This document shows positions 51,723 to 61,368 of a stretch of 64,000 nucleotides of DNA, one piece after another (the stretch's first letter is position 1; the number at the start of each line of letters is the position of its first letter). The position numbers were made by a program, and so were the translations under genes. The notes beneath the pieces were generated by a model. It ran no database searches. It was not told where the DNA came from and worked only from the letters and a program-made list of their open reading frames with translations. The stretch is from Pseudomonas sp. P8_229 (GTDB taxonomy: Bacteria > Pseudomonadota > Gammaproteobacteria > Pseudomonadales > Pseudomonadaceae). The stretch covers positions 524,501 to 588,500 of the forward strand of contig NZ_CP125378.1 in NCBI RefSeq assembly GCF_034008635.1, in the 5' to 3' direction.

Positions 51723-52802
51723 TCATTCTCCTTGCACGTTGGGTTCGATCTGCTGAGTAGTCGATTGCGGCGGCCGCCATTCGACACGATTCGTACCCAT
51801 CCCGACCGACGGTTGTTCGCCCCCGCCAAGACTGCCTTCGACCTGCCTGGCAATATGCAACGTACCGGCCATGACCCCGGTGGTCGGGTTCTGCAGCAGT
51901 TTCGCCCAGGCCTTGTCGAAGGTGCTGCCCAGGCTGCTGCGAATCAGCGCTTCGCTGTCGGGTCGGTCACTGGCCTGGATGATCGCGCGAATGCCCGCCA
52001 CGCCGATCGAAATTACCCCGCCGACCAGCTTGCCCGCCGCAGCCGCCACGGCACTGGCCGCACCGCGCGGGGCCATTTCCGCTTCCATTCGCTGGCTGGC
52101 GCGTTTGGCCACCGGTGCCATGCCGGCGTCGGTCGAGGCGATGCCCTTGCTCCCGCCTTCGGTGTGGATCTTGTCGATCAGCGCGGCGTACGCCGGCAAC
52201 GTGTTCAGCGGTTCGGTGCTGATGATCTGATACAGCGACGCATCCCGCGCCGGCGGCGGCCCCAGGGCGATGGCCGGGACTTTCTGCAAGTGCCCGTTGA
52301 GCTGAGCCACCGGCAAGCCATAGCGCTGGGCGATGAGCGGTATCTGCTGGGCCATCAGTTGCGCGTAGAACGCCGTGGCCTGGCCGAGGATCGCATCCGG
52401 ATCGATCTCCACCGCGACCGGTGCCAGCACTCTTTCCTGATATTGCTCAAGCAGATAGCTCGCCAGGCGCTTGGCCGACGCATCCTGTTCACCGCCGGCA
52501 TTGATCGTGTACCAACTGACCTTCATCGACAGCCATTCCTGGGTCCAGTAGCTGCTGAACCACGGAATGAAATTTTCTTCAGTTTGCTGATAGACGCGAG
52601 TGCGCCAATGTTCCATCGAGCCCCGGGCGAATAGCTTGACCTGCTCGGTGGACTGCTGCGAGGCGCTGACGATGTCCCGGTCGATCTGCTGCCAGGTCGC
52701 CGGCGACACCACCACAGCCGGTGGCGCCACCGGGGCCCGTACCGAGGAGGCGCAACCAGCCAGCAGCAACAGTGCGGCGACGCTCAGTGCACGCAGGTTC
52801 AC
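51723..52802 (-). CDS. Large lipoprotein of unknown function
   Basis: The 359-residue product starts at a GTG (AAGGA about 10 bases upstream) and has a lipoprotein signal VNLRALSVAALLLLAGCASS. The mature part is rich in helix (residues 45-200) and ends with two hydrophobic Gly/Ala stretches (near GGVISIGVAGIRAIIQ) and a Gln-rich tail. The frame can be extended through a REPIN up to 53033, which is not credible. I recognise no family. Confidence 0.72.
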   Translation of the reverse strand: MNLRALSVAALLLLAGCASSVRAPVAPPAVVVSPATWQQIDRDIVSASQQSTEQVKLFARGSMEHWRTRVYQQTEENFIPWFSSYWTQEWLSMKVSWYTINAGGEQDASAKRLASYLLEQYQERVLAPVAVEIDPDAILGQATAFYAQLMAQQIPLIAQRYGLPVAQLNGHLQKVPAIALGPPPARDASLYQIISTEPLNTLPAYAALIDKIHTEGGSKGIASTDAGMAPVAKRASQRMEAEMAPRGAASAVAAAAGKLVGGVISIGVAGIRAIIQASDRPDSEALIRSSLGSTFDKAWAKLLQNPTTGVMAGTLHIARQVEGSLGGGEQPSVGMGTNRVEWRPPQSTTQQIEPNVQGE

Positions 52803-52887
52803 GGTGGTGGAGTCCTTGAATGGAAGAAAACAGATTTGAGTATAGGTGCGCGGGTTGGGCCGTTTGTCGGTTGCGACCGGATTGGCC

Positions 52888-53019
52888 GCTTCGCGAGCAA
52901 GCTCGCTCCCACCATGAAATGCGTCCCCCTGTGGGAGCGGGCTTGCTCGCGAAAGCGGTGTGTCAGGCAACAACGATGTCGACTGAAACGACGCATTCGC
53001 GAGCAAGCCCGCTCCCACA
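52888..53019. repeat. Half REP plus complete REPIN
   Basis: A lone right REP half (TTCGCGAGCAAGCTCGCTCCC, 52888-52912) precedes a complete REPIN (52930-53019). They separate the divergent lipoprotein gene and the small gene at 53136. Confidence 0.85.
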
Positions 53020-53135
53020 CGGGGAGGCATCAACCATCAACGCCGTCGATATACACCATCGCCACGATTGCCTTTCACACGCCAGCCGGCAGAGGCACGA
53101 TTGACCTATCCGAGACGCAACGAGGAGTACACATC

Positions 53136-53408
53136 ATGATTCACACCATCGCACTCTCCGTGAGTTTCCCGGTGTTCGGCAGCAACTATTACAAACAGCA
53201 CGTGGTGTCGCGCAAGGCGCAAGCACTGGTGTTCAACGAAGATTTCGACGATCTGCTGATGCCCGCTGCGAGCAATCACTTCAGTAATGAAGTGGTTGGT
53301 ATCAACGATCAGTTCCGTTTTCTGAGCGACATACTCGCCACCCATTTGCTGGATCTCGAGGCCTCTGCGCCTGCGCATTCCAGCGTCCGGGCGAGCGCTC
53401 ATTTTTAA
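53136..53408 (+). CDS. Small protein of unknown function
   Basis: The 90-residue protein starts MIHTIALSVSFPVFGSNYYK with GAGGAG about 10 bases upstream. There is a possible short hydrophobic N-terminus but no clear signal cleavage. It is rich in Phe, Asn and Asp in the middle (NEDFDDLL). No family recognised. Confidence 0.6.
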   Translation: MIHTIALSVSFPVFGSNYYKQHVVSRKAQALVFNEDFDDLLMPAASNHFSNEVVGINDQFRFLSDILATHLLDLEASAPAHSSVRASAHF

Positions 53409-53413
53409 TCGAC

Positions 53414-53441
53414 GAGGGCGCTCCCGTTGCGGGAACGCCCT
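53414..53441. terminator. Hairpin between convergent genes
   Basis: GAGGGCG-TTCCC-type stem (GAGGGCGCTCCCG / CGGGAACGCCCTC) lies between the small gene at 53136 and the lipoprotein at 53454. There is no long T run on either strand, so it is only a probable terminator. Confidence 0.55.
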
Positions 53442-53453
53442 CTTGATACTCAA

Positions 53454-53660
53454 TCAATCATCGTCGCGATCACGGTAGTGACGGCGTCCGTCGCGTCGAC
53501 CATCATCACGGTCATCCCAGCGCCGATCATGGTCGTAATAACGCCCGTGATCGCGGTCGTAATGCCGCCCATGGCGGTAGTCATCATCAAAGTCCGCCAC
53601 ACAGCCAGCCAGCAAAACGGCGGCGGTCACGGTCAGCAGCATCGTTGTAGCGTGCTTCAT
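53454..53660 (-). CDS. Small His/Asp/Arg-rich lipoprotein
   Basis: The 68-residue product has a lipobox signal (TVTAAVLLAGC) and a mature part made almost only of Asp, Arg, His and Tyr (DDDYRHGRHYDRDHGRYYDH...). Such composition could bind metal ions, but no function is known. It may arise from a low-complexity repeat and should be treated as hypothetical. Confidence 0.65.
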   Translation of the reverse strand: MKHATTMLLTVTAAVLLAGCVADFDDDYRHGRHYDRDHGRYYDHDRRWDDRDDGRRDGRRHYRDRDDD

Positions 53661-53902
53661 TCAACACTTCCCTAAAACCAAGGTCTTGACGACGGAACGG
53701 CTGTCACTGCCCACGCCTTCAGGACGCAGTGCGCGCAGCCGCAGATACGACCGGGTAAACGGACTTTGATTCACTGACCGACCACGACCGTTGATCGGCC
53801 CGCCGTCCGCCCCCGGACAGCGGCGTAATGCCACCTATACTGCTGGTTACCGACTCCCACGCAATGGATCTGCGCCTCGATAACAACAAGCAGAGGTGGA
53901 CC

Positions 53903-55657
53903 ATGGTCTGGCAGCAAATCTACGACCCGTTCGGCAATCCGCTGATCTCTACGCTCATGGCCGCCACCCCGGTGGTGGTGATGCTCGTGGCGCTCGCGTT
54001 CTTTCACGTCAAGGCGCATCTGGCCGCCCTGCTCGCCCTGGCTTCGGCGTTGCTGATTTCGATCTTCGCCTTCGGCATGCCGGCCAGCATGGCCGGCTCG
54101 GCAGCGTTGTTCGGCGCGGCCAATGGCTTGCTGCCGATCGGCTGGATCGTGCTCAACATCATCTTTCTGCACCGCCTGACCACCGAGAACGGCTCGTTCA
54201 AAGTGCTGCAGGATTCCCTGGCGCGGATCACCGATGACCGCCGTTTGCAGTTGCTGCTGATCGCCTTCTGTTTCGGCGCATTTTTCGAGGGCGCGGCCGG
54301 GTTCGGTACGCCGGTGGCCGTGACCGGGGCGATTCTGATCGGCCTCGGCTTTTCGCCGTTGGCCGCGTCGGGCCTGGCGTTGATTGCCAACACCGCACCG
54401 GTGGCGTTCGGCGCGCTCGGCACGCCGATCATCACCCTGGCCAAGGTCACCGGGCTGGATGAGATGGAGTTGTCGATGATGGTTGGTCGGCAGCTGCCAT
54501 TTTTCTCGGTACTGGTGCCGTTCTGGCTGATCTGGGCATTTGCCGGGTGGCGCAAGATGCTGGAGATCTGGCCGGCGATTCTGGTGGCCGGAGTCAGCTT
54601 CGCGGTGCCGCAATTCCTGGTGTCGAACTACCATGGGCCGATGCTGGTGGACGTGATCGCCGCACTGATTTCGATGGCCTGCCTGACCCTGTTTCTGCGG
54701 GTCTGGAAACCGGCGACGGTGTACACCTCGGCCGCCCTGTCAGGCCGCGTCGACAACTCCCGGGTCGAGGAAGAAAAAGTCACCGCCAGTGCCACCTTCA
54801 GCGATCAAGCACGCCCGGCGGTGATGCGCGCGTGGATGCCATGGATCATCCTCACCGTGTTCGTGTTTGCCTGGGGCACCCAGGGCTTCAAGAACATCTT
54901 CGACGTGCGCCCGGCGCTGGACCCGGTAACGCATTCCGTCAAACTTGATCCGCAAGGTAAACCGCTGAGCGAGGCCAATCCGATTTTCTCGCCGGCGCTG
55001 ACCTTCACCACTCTGCATCTGCAAGTGCAGAAAGTCCCGCCGGTGGTGCCGGCACCGAAAGCCGAAGAAGCGATCTACAAGTTCACCTGGTTCACCGCCA
55101 CCGGCAGCGGCATTCTGCTGGCGGCGATTGTCGGCGGGTTGCTGATGGGCTATTCGATCCCGCAGTTGATCAAGCAGTACCTGCGTACGTTGTGGGTGGT
55201 GCGGTTTTCGCTGATCACTATTGCCGCGATGCTGGCACTGGGGTTCCTCACGCGTTATTCCGGACTGGACGCCACCATGGGCCTGGCGTTCGCGGCGACC
55301 GGGGTGTTCTACCCGATGTTCGGCACCCTGCTCGGCTGGCTCGGCGTGGCATTGACCGGCTCGGACACGGCCTCGAACGTGCTGTTCGGCGGGCTGCAAC
55401 GGGTGACCTCGGAACAGTTGGGCATCAGCCCTGTTTTGATGGCGGCGGCCAACAGTTCCGGCGGGGTGATGGGCAAAATGGTCGATGCGCAATCGATCGT
55501 GGTCGCCTCCACCGCGACCCGCTGGTATGGGCATGAGGGTGAGATTCTGCGCTACGTGTTCTTCCACTCGATTGTGCTGGCGGTGCTGGTGGGCGGGCTG
55601 GTGACGCTGCAGGCGTATGTGGCGCCGTTTACGCATATGGTGGTTGGCGGACATTGA
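53903..55657 (+). CDS. lldP: L-lactate permease (LctP family)
   Basis: The 584-residue protein with about 13 helices matches the LctP family; signatures include GFGTPVAVTGAILIGLGFSP and the conserved GVMGKMVDAQSIVVAS (near residue 545). It takes up L-lactate (and possibly glycolate) with protons. AGGTGG is about 7 bases before the ATG at 53903. No lactate dehydrogenase gene is adjacent, so the gene is isolated here. Confidence 0.92.
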   Translation: MVWQQIYDPFGNPLISTLMAATPVVVMLVALAFFHVKAHLAALLALASALLISIFAFGMPASMAGSAALFGAANGLLPIGWIVLNIIFLHRLTTENGSFKVLQDSLARITDDRRLQLLLIAFCFGAFFEGAAGFGTPVAVTGAILIGLGFSPLAASGLALIANTAPVAFGALGTPIITLAKVTGLDEMELSMMVGRQLPFFSVLVPFWLIWAFAGWRKMLEIWPAILVAGVSFAVPQFLVSNYHGPMLVDVIAALISMACLTLFLRVWKPATVYTSAALSGRVDNSRVEEEKVTASATFSDQARPAVMRAWMPWIILTVFVFAWGTQGFKNIFDVRPALDPVTHSVKLDPQGKPLSEANPIFSPALTFTTLHLQVQKVPPVVPAPKAEEAIYKFTWFTATGSGILLAAIVGGLLMGYSIPQLIKQYLRTLWVVRFSLITIAAMLALGFLTRYSGLDATMGLAFAATGVFYPMFGTLLGWLGVALTGSDTASNVLFGGLQRVTSEQLGISPVLMAAANSSGGVMGKMVDAQSIVVASTATRWYGHEGEILRYVFFHSIVLAVLVGGLVTLQAYVAPFTHMVVGGH

Positions 55658-55675
55658 GATCGGTAATGAGGGACT

Positions 55676-55746
55676 CTTCGCGAGCAGGCTCGCTCCCACA
55701 TTTGGAATGCATGTCCCCTGTGGGAGCGAGCCTGCTCGCGAAAGCG
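55676..55746. repeat. Outward-facing REP pair
   Basis: TTCGCGAGCAGGCTCGCTCC and its complement are arranged tail-to-tail around a 22-base centre. The rest of the gap (55747-55989) before the aldehyde oxidoreductase genes shows no gene and no clear motif. Confidence 0.85.
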
Positions 55747-55989
55747 GCATGCCATTCAACCAAAAACTGCCTGACCCTCCGACTTTGGTAGCAAGCCCTC
55801 CCCCACAATATGGCTCAGCGTCGTTTAGCAGATTAATGAACCCTGCGCATAACTCTATAGCGCAAATCCGCAAAAACCTTTTCCCCTCCGCGCAGGTCAT
55901 TCCAAGAACGAGACCGGCAACCATGCCGGCGCGCCCGAGCGGGCCTTTGTACCCCTGCCGTCCTGATTCAGCCAGAGAGGGATCGAAGC

Positions 55990-56613
55990 ATGACGATTTC
56001 CCGACGTAGATTCCTGATCCTCGGTGCCGTGACCGCCACGGCCTTCGCGATGCCGCCGTTCATCAGCCTCAAGGCCTACGCGGCCAACCTGGAGCAACCT
56101 GCCATGAGCAAAGTGACGATTCAAGTCAACGGAAAGCCGCAGGCCCTTGATGTCGACAACCGCACCACCCTGCTCGACGCCCTGCGCGAGCACCTGCACC
56201 TGACCGGCAGCAAAAAAGGCTGCGACCACGGCCAGTGCGGTGCCTGCACAGTGATCGCCGGTGGCCGGCGGATCAACGCCTGCCTGACCCTGGCGGTGAT
56301 GCACGAAGGCAGCGCGATCACCACCATCGAAGGCCTAGGCATGCCCGACAATCTGCACCCGATGCAGGCCGCGTTCATCAAGCACGACGGATATCAGTGC
56401 GGCTATTGCACGCCAGGGCAGATCTGCTCGGCGGTGGCAGTGCTCAAGGAAATCCGCGAGGGCATTCCCAGCCACGTCAGCCCCAGCCTGACCGACGCGC
56501 CGCAACTGATCGCCAGCGAATTCCAGGAGCGCATGAGCGGCAATATCTGCCGCTGCGGCGCCTACTCCAACATCATCGAAGCGATCACTGAAGTCGCGGA
56601 GGTGCCGGTATGA
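55990..56613 (+). CDS. paoA: Tat-exported [2Fe-2S] subunit of aldehyde oxidoreductase (PaoA/YagT-type)
   Basis: The 207-residue protein begins with a Tat signal ([20 protein letters not shown]) and has two [2Fe-2S] motifs, the plant-ferredoxin type [12 protein letters not shown] and the alpha-helical type [12 protein letters not shown] with CRCG. It is the electron-accepting subunit of a xanthine-dehydrogenase-family periplasmic enzyme. Its stop overlaps the start of the next gene by 4 bases. Confidence 0.93.
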   Translation: MTISRRRFLILGAVTATAFAMPPFISLKAYAANLEQPAMSKVTIQVNGKPQALDVDNRTTLLDALREHLHLTGSKKGCDHGQCGACTVIAGGRRINACLTLAVMHEGSAITTIEGLGMPDNLHPMQAAFIKHDGYQCGYCTPGQICSAVAVLKEIREGIPSHVSPSLTDAPQLIASEFQERMSGNICRCGAYSNIIEAITEVAEVPV

Positions 56614-57566
56614 GACCGTTCAACTACAGCCGCGCCGACTCTCCCGCCGCAGCGGCCGCACAAGCGGCGCAGGTCGAAGGCGCGAAGTTCATCGCCGGCG
56701 GCACCAACCTGCTGGACCTGATGAAACTCGACATCGAAACCCCGCTGCACCTGATCGACATCAACCACCTCGGTCTTGATCAAATCGAAGCCACACCCGA
56801 AGGCGGATTGCGCATCGGCGCGCTGGTGCGCAACACCGATCTGGCCGCCGACAGCCGCGTGCGCAAGGACTACGCCCTGCTCTCCCGCGCCTTGCTCGCC
56901 GGGGCCTCCGGCCAGTTGCGCAACATGGCGAGCACCGCCGGCAACCTGTTGCAACGCACCCGCTGCGCCTACTTTTATGACGTCAATCAGGCCTGCAACA
57001 AACGTCAGCCCGGCAGTGGTTGCGCAGCGATTGGCGGGGTCAGTCGGCAACTGGGGCTGATCGGCGTCAGCGACGCCTGCATCGCCACTCATCCCAGCGA
57101 TATGGCGATTGCGATGCGCGCCCTCGATGCGCAGATAGAAACGGTCAAACCCGACGGCAGCACCCGCAGCATCGCCATCGCCGAATTCCATCGACTGCCG
57201 GGTAACACGCCGAACATCGAAACCAGCCTCACGCCCGGCGAGTTCATCACTTCGGTAACCCTGCCCGCCCCGGTCGGCGGCACGCACATTTATCACAAGG
57301 TCCGCGATCGTTCGTCCTACGCCTTCGCACTGGTATCGGTCGGCCTGATCCTGCAAAAGGACGGCAGTGGCCGCGTGGCAGTCGGCGGTATTGCACCGAA
57401 ACCGTGGCGGGTCGAAGACGCCGACGCGTTGCTGCCCAAAGGCGCCAAAGCCGTGAGCGAACGCCTGCTCGATGGAGCCACGCCGACCCACGACAACCAA
57501 TTCAAACTGACCCTGGTCGAGCGCACGCTCGGCTCGGTGTTGGCGCAAGCGAGGGATGAAGCATGA
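56610..57566 (+). CDS. paoB: FAD-binding subunit of aldehyde oxidoreductase (PaoB/YagS-type)
   Basis: The 318-residue protein has the FAD-binding pattern [17 protein letters not shown] and a cysteine cluster in [20 protein letters not shown] followed by GC, the place where E. coli PaoB binds an extra [4Fe-4S] cluster. It transfers electrons from the Mo subunit. It overlaps paoA and paoC by 4 bases. Confidence 0.93.
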   Translation: MRPFNYSRADSPAAAAAQAAQVEGAKFIAGGTNLLDLMKLDIETPLHLIDINHLGLDQIEATPEGGLRIGALVRNTDLAADSRVRKDYALLSRALLAGASGQLRNMASTAGNLLQRTRCAYFYDVNQACNKRQPGSGCAAIGGVSRQLGLIGVSDACIATHPSDMAIAMRALDAQIETVKPDGSTRSIAIAEFHRLPGNTPNIETSLTPGEFITSVTLPAPVGGTHIYHKVRDRSSYAFALVSVGLILQKDGSGRVAVGGIAPKPWRVEDADALLPKGAKAVSERLLDGATPTHDNQFKLTLVERTLGSVLAQARDEA

Positions 57567-59758
57567 AGTTCGACACGCCCGCCACCACCAACCCGATCGA
57601 CCAACTGAAGGTGATCGGCAAACCCACCGACCGCATCGAAGGCCCGCTGAAAACCAGCGGCCAGGCGCCGTATGCCTATGAGCAGCACGAGGCCGTGGCG
57701 AATCAGGCTTACGGTTTCATGGTCGGCTCGGCCATCGCCAAGGGCCGTATCAGCCACATCGATCTTGACGCCGCCGAAGCCGCGCCCGGCGTGCTCGTGA
57801 TCGTCACCGCCGCTAATGCCGGCAAACTCGGCAAGGGCCAATACAACGCGGCGCCGCTGCTCGCCGTGCCCGAGGTGCAGCACTATCACCAGGCAGTGGC
57901 GCTGGTAGTCGCCGAGACTTTCGAACAGGCCCGCGCTGCGGCGCAATTGGTCAAGGTCGATTACGTCACGGCCAAAGGCGAGTTCGAGCTGGCCAACGTG
58001 CGCGACCAGGGTGTCGAAGACGACGAGTTGCCCGACGTCACCCACGGCGATTTCGACAAGGCCTTCGCCGCCGCGCCGGTGCAGTTCGACCAGACCTACA
58101 CCACTCCCGACCAGACCCACGCGATGATGGAGCCGCACGCGACGCTGGCCGCATGGAAAGGTGATCATCTGACCTTGTGGACCTCCAATCAGATGATCGC
58201 CTGGAGCGTCGGCGACGTCGCCACTACCCTTGGCCTGCCCAAGGAAAATGTGCGCCTGATCTCGCCGTACATTGGCGGCGGCTTCGGCGGCAAACTGTTC
58301 ATTCGTGCCGACGCGATCCTCGCCGCCCTCGGTGCGCGCCTGGCCAACCGCCCGGTGAAAGTCGCCCTCGCCCGCCCGCAAATGGCCAACAACACCACCC
58401 ACCGCCCGGCCACGATCCAGCGCATTCGGATGGGCGCCACGGCGGACGGCAAGCTCAGCGCCATCGCTCACGAAGGCTGGTCGGGCAACCTCAAGGACGG
58501 CAAGGTTGAAGTCGCCGCGCAACCGAGCCAGCTGCTTTATGCCGGGGAAAATCGCCGGGTAACCATGCGCCGGGCGCCACTGGATCTGCCCGAGGGCAAC
58601 TCCATGCGCGCGCCGGGTGAAGCGCCGGGGCTGATGGCGCTGGAAATCGCCATGGACGAAATGGCCGAGCAGCTCAAACTCGACCCGGTGCAGTTCCGCA
58701 TCCTCAATGACACGCAGGTTGATCCGGTGAAAACCGAGCGCCCGTTTTCCCAGCGACGCCTGATCGAATGCTTGCAGACCGGTGCCGAGAAATTCGGCTG
58801 GAACCAGCGCAATGCTAGTCCCGGCAGCCGTCGCGAAGGTCGCTGGCTGATCGGCATGGGCGTCGCTGCGGCGTTTCGCAACAACCTGCTGCTGAAGTCC
58901 GGCGCCCGAGTGCGGCTGGAGTGCGACGGCAAGATCACGGTGGAAACCGACATGACCGACATCGGCACCGGCAGCTACACCGTCATCGCCCAGACCGCAG
59001 CCGAGATGATGGGTGTGGACCTGGCGGACGTCACCGTGCATCTGGGTGATTCGAGCTTTCCGGTATCGTCCGGCTCAGGTGGCCAGTTCGGCGGCAACTG
59101 CTCGACTGCCGGGGTGTATGCCGCGTGCATGAAACTGCGCGAAGCGGTGGCGACGAAGCTGGGCATGAGCGGTGGTGACGTCGAGTTTGCCGACGGTCAA
59201 GTCCGCGCTGGCGGCAAGGCCCTGCCGCTGCGTGATGCGGCAAAAGATGGCGTGGTCGAGGCAGAGGACAGCATCGAATTCGCCGACCTCGCCAAGCAGT
59301 ACCAGCAGTCGACCTTCGGCGCGCATTTCGTTGAAGTTGCGGTGGATGCAGCGACCGGCGAAGTTCGCGTGCGGCGCATGCTCGCCGTATGCGCAGCGGG
59401 ACGGATTCTCAACCCGAAAGCCGCGCGCAGCCAGGTGATCGGCGCGATGACCATGGGCGTCGGTGCGGCGTTGATGGAAGAGCTGGCGGTGGACAAACGG
59501 CTGGGCTTTTTCGTCAATCATGACCTCGCCGGATACGAGGTGCCGGTGCACGCCGACATTCCACATCAAGAGGTGATTTTCCTCGACGAAACCGATCCGA
59601 TTTCATCGCCGATGAAAGCCAAGGGTGTGGGTGAACTGGGGATTTGCGGCGTGAGCGCGGCGGTGGCGAATGCGATCTACAACGCCACCGGGGCGCGGGT
59701 GCGCGAGTATCCGATCACGCTGGACAAGATTCTCTCTTCCTTGCCGGAGATGATCTAG
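57563..59758 (+). CDS. paoC: Molybdenum-binding catalytic subunit of aldehyde oxidoreductase (PaoC/YagR-type)
   Basis: The 731-residue subunit of the xanthine oxidase family carries the Mo-site motifs [13 protein letters not shown] and the C-terminal [19 protein letters not shown], where the Glu of GVGE is the family's catalytic base. It oxidises aldehydes, such as aromatic ones, with water as oxygen source in the periplasm. The cofactor in this family is a cytosine dinucleotide form inserted by a PaoD/XdhC-type chaperone that is not seen in the window. Confidence 0.93.
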   Translation: MKFDTPATTNPIDQLKVIGKPTDRIEGPLKTSGQAPYAYEQHEAVANQAYGFMVGSAIAKGRISHIDLDAAEAAPGVLVIVTAANAGKLGKGQYNAAPLLAVPEVQHYHQAVALVVAETFEQARAAAQLVKVDYVTAKGEFELANVRDQGVEDDELPDVTHGDFDKAFAAAPVQFDQTYTTPDQTHAMMEPHATLAAWKGDHLTLWTSNQMIAWSVGDVATTLGLPKENVRLISPYIGGGFGGKLFIRADAILAALGARLANRPVKVALARPQMANNTTHRPATIQRIRMGATADGKLSAIAHEGWSGNLKDGKVEVAAQPSQLLYAGENRRVTMRRAPLDLPEGNSMRAPGEAPGLMALEIAMDEMAEQLKLDPVQFRILNDTQVDPVKTERPFSQRRLIECLQTGAEKFGWNQRNASPGSRREGRWLIGMGVAAAFRNNLLLKSGARVRLECDGKITVETDMTDIGTGSYTVIAQTAAEMMGVDLADVTVHLGDSSFPVSSGSGGQFGGNCSTAGVYAACMKLREAVATKLGMSGGDVEFADGQVRAGGKALPLRDAAKDGVVEAEDSIEFADLAKQYQQSTFGAHFVEVAVDAATGEVRVRRMLAVCAAGRILNPKAARSQVIGAMTMGVGAALMEELAVDKRLGFFVNHDLAGYEVPVHADIPHQEVIFLDETDPISSPMKAKGVGELGICGVSAAVANAIYNATGARVREYPITLDKILSSLPEMI

Positions 59759-59772
59759 TCATCTGCACATCC

Positions 59773-59807
59773 AAGCCCTCTCCCCGAGCGATATGGGGTG
59801 AGGGCTT
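59773..59807. terminator. Hairpin between convergent paoC and cupin genes
   Basis: AAGCCCTCTCCCC and GGGGTGAGGGCTT form a nearly perfect stem around a 9-base loop, with a T mismatch on each side in the middle. It lies 14 bases after paoC and resembles a shortened CCCTCTCCC-type repeat, so it is a likely transcript end for both genes. Confidence 0.6.
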
Positions 59808-59852
59808 CGGTAGCGCACCAGCATGGGGTGCTAGGGGTCGAGGATGCGAAAG

Positions 59853-60329
59853 TTACTCCGATCTTGGATATTGTGCCTCACTCACCTGCTCCATCCAGTC
59901 CACTACTTTGCCATCCAGCACTTCGGCAATTGCAATGTGGGTCATCGCCGTGTTCGGTGCAGCTCCGTGCCAATGCTTGGCGCCGGGAGCGATCCACACG
60001 GTATCGCCAGGACGGATCTCGCGAACCGGTTGCCCCCACTCCTGCACAAAACCGGCCCCGGCGGTGACGATCAACGTCTGCCCCAACGGATGGGTATGCC
60101 ACGCGGTGCGTGCACCCGGCTCGAACGTCACCGTGGCACCGCTGACTCGCGCCGCATCACTGCCCTTGAACGGCGCGTCGACACGCACAGTGCCGGTAAA
60201 CCAGTCTGCCGGGCCTTTGGCCGAGGGTTGCGAGCCGTTGGCGGTGACGGTGACGCGTGGGGGTTCGTTGGCCTGGGCCTCGCCCGCGAGTAAGGACAGG
60301 GGCAATGCGGAAGCGGCAATCGGGTTCAT
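59853..60329 (-). CDS. Cupin-domain protein
   Basis: The 158-residue protein has an N-terminal hydrophobic stretch ([18 protein letters not shown], a possible signal) and a cupin barrel with the metal-binding histidines in [17 protein letters not shown] and the second motif PGAKHWHGA. It may be an isomerase or a dioxygenase-like enzyme. It is divergent from the LysR gene at 60427, which probably regulates it. Confidence 0.87.
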   Translation of the reverse strand: MNPIAASALPLSLLAGEAQANEPPRVTVTANGSQPSAKGPADWFTGTVRVDAPFKGSDAARVSGATVTFEPGARTAWHTHPLGQTLIVTAGAGFVQEWGQPVREIRPGDTVWIAPGAKHWHGAAPNTAMTHIAIAEVLDGKVVDWMEQVSEAQYPRSE

Positions 60330-60426
60330 GGCGGTGGTCTCCGGTGAGCAATAACCGCACTTTACCGAGCTGAACTGTTCGGATAATCGACTAGAATTTG
60401 AAAAAACTTATGCGGGACACTCATCA

Positions 60427-61368
60427 ATGCTTCGCGAAAACGCCAGTGACCTGCTCGCCTTCCTCGCCGTGGCCCGCGAGCGCAGTTTCACCAAAGCTGC
60501 GGCCAAACTCGGCGTCTCGCAATCGGCGCTCAGCCATACCATCCGTGCGCTGGAAGCGCGCCTGGGCCTGCGCCTGCTGACCCGCACCACGCGCAGCGTC
60601 TCGCCCACCGAGGCCGGCGAACATCTGTTGCAAACGATCGGCCCGCGCTTCGAAGAAATCGAACTGGAACTGGCGGCCCTGAGCAGCCTGCGCGAAACCC
60701 CGGCAGGCCGCATCCGCATCAGCGCCACCGACCACTCACTGAACTGGCTGCTGCGGCCGGTGCTCAAGGCGTTTCTGCCGAAATATCCGGACATCGCCGT
60801 GGAGGTGTCTTGCGACTACGGTTTCGTCGACATCGCCGGGCAGGGTTTCGACGCCGGCATACGCCTGGGCGAAGACGTGGCGCAAGGCATGATCGCTACC
60901 CGCATCGGCCCGGACATGCGCATGGCGGTGGTCGGCTCGCCCGCTTATTTCGCCAGCCGCTCGCGGCCGCAATCGCCGAGAGATTTGACTGACCACGCCT
61001 GCAACAATCTGCGCCTGCCGACCAACGGAGGGCTGTATTCCTGGGAGTTCGAAAAGAACGGCGAAAGCCTCAAGGTGCGCGTGTCCGGGCAAGTCACCCT
61101 GAATGGCGTGTACCCGCTGCTCGACGCCGCACTCGACGGTTTCGGCCTCAGCTACATCCCGGAAAACATCGTCGCACCGCACCTGGCCGAAGGGCGTTTG
61201 GTGCAAGTGCTGGCAGACTGGTGCCCGACGTTTGCCGGCTATCACCTGTACTACCCGAGCCGACGGCAGGCAGCGCCGGCGTTTGCGCTGTTGCTGGAGG
61301 CGTTGCGTTATCGCGCGCAAACGCTTAGCCCAGCAGCGCAATCAACTGATGCCGCTGCGCATCGGTGA
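60427..61368 (+). CDS. LysR-family transcriptional regulator
   Basis: The 313-residue protein has the N-terminal winged helix-turn-helix (SFTKAAAKLGVSQSALSHTI). It controls an adjacent divergent cupin gene and possibly the aldo/keto reductase. The last ~15 residues (QTLSPAAQSTDAAAHR) lie antisense to the end of the reductase gene, a 44-base overlap of convergent coding regions, so this tail is likely not conserved. Confidence 0.9.
   Translation: MLRENASDLLAFLAVARERSFTKAAAKLGVSQSALSHTIRALEARLGLRLLTRTTRSVSPTEAGEHLLQTIGPRFEEIELELAALSSLRETPAGRIRISATDHSLNWLLRPVLKAFLPKYPDIAVEVSCDYGFVDIAGQGFDAGIRLGEDVAQGMIATRIGPDMRMAVVGSPAYFASRSRPQSPRDLTDHACNNLRLPTNGGLYSWEFEKNGESLKVRVSGQVTLNGVYPLLDAALDGFGLSYIPENIVAPHLAEGRLVQVLADWCPTFAGYHLYYPSRRQAAPAFALLLEALRYRAQTLSPAAQSTDAAAHR

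Noticed and set aside
51723..53033. Longer form of the lipoprotein gene starting at 53033
   Set aside because: The extra 77 codons translate a REPIN, and the lipoprotein signal peptide begins at the GTG at 52802.
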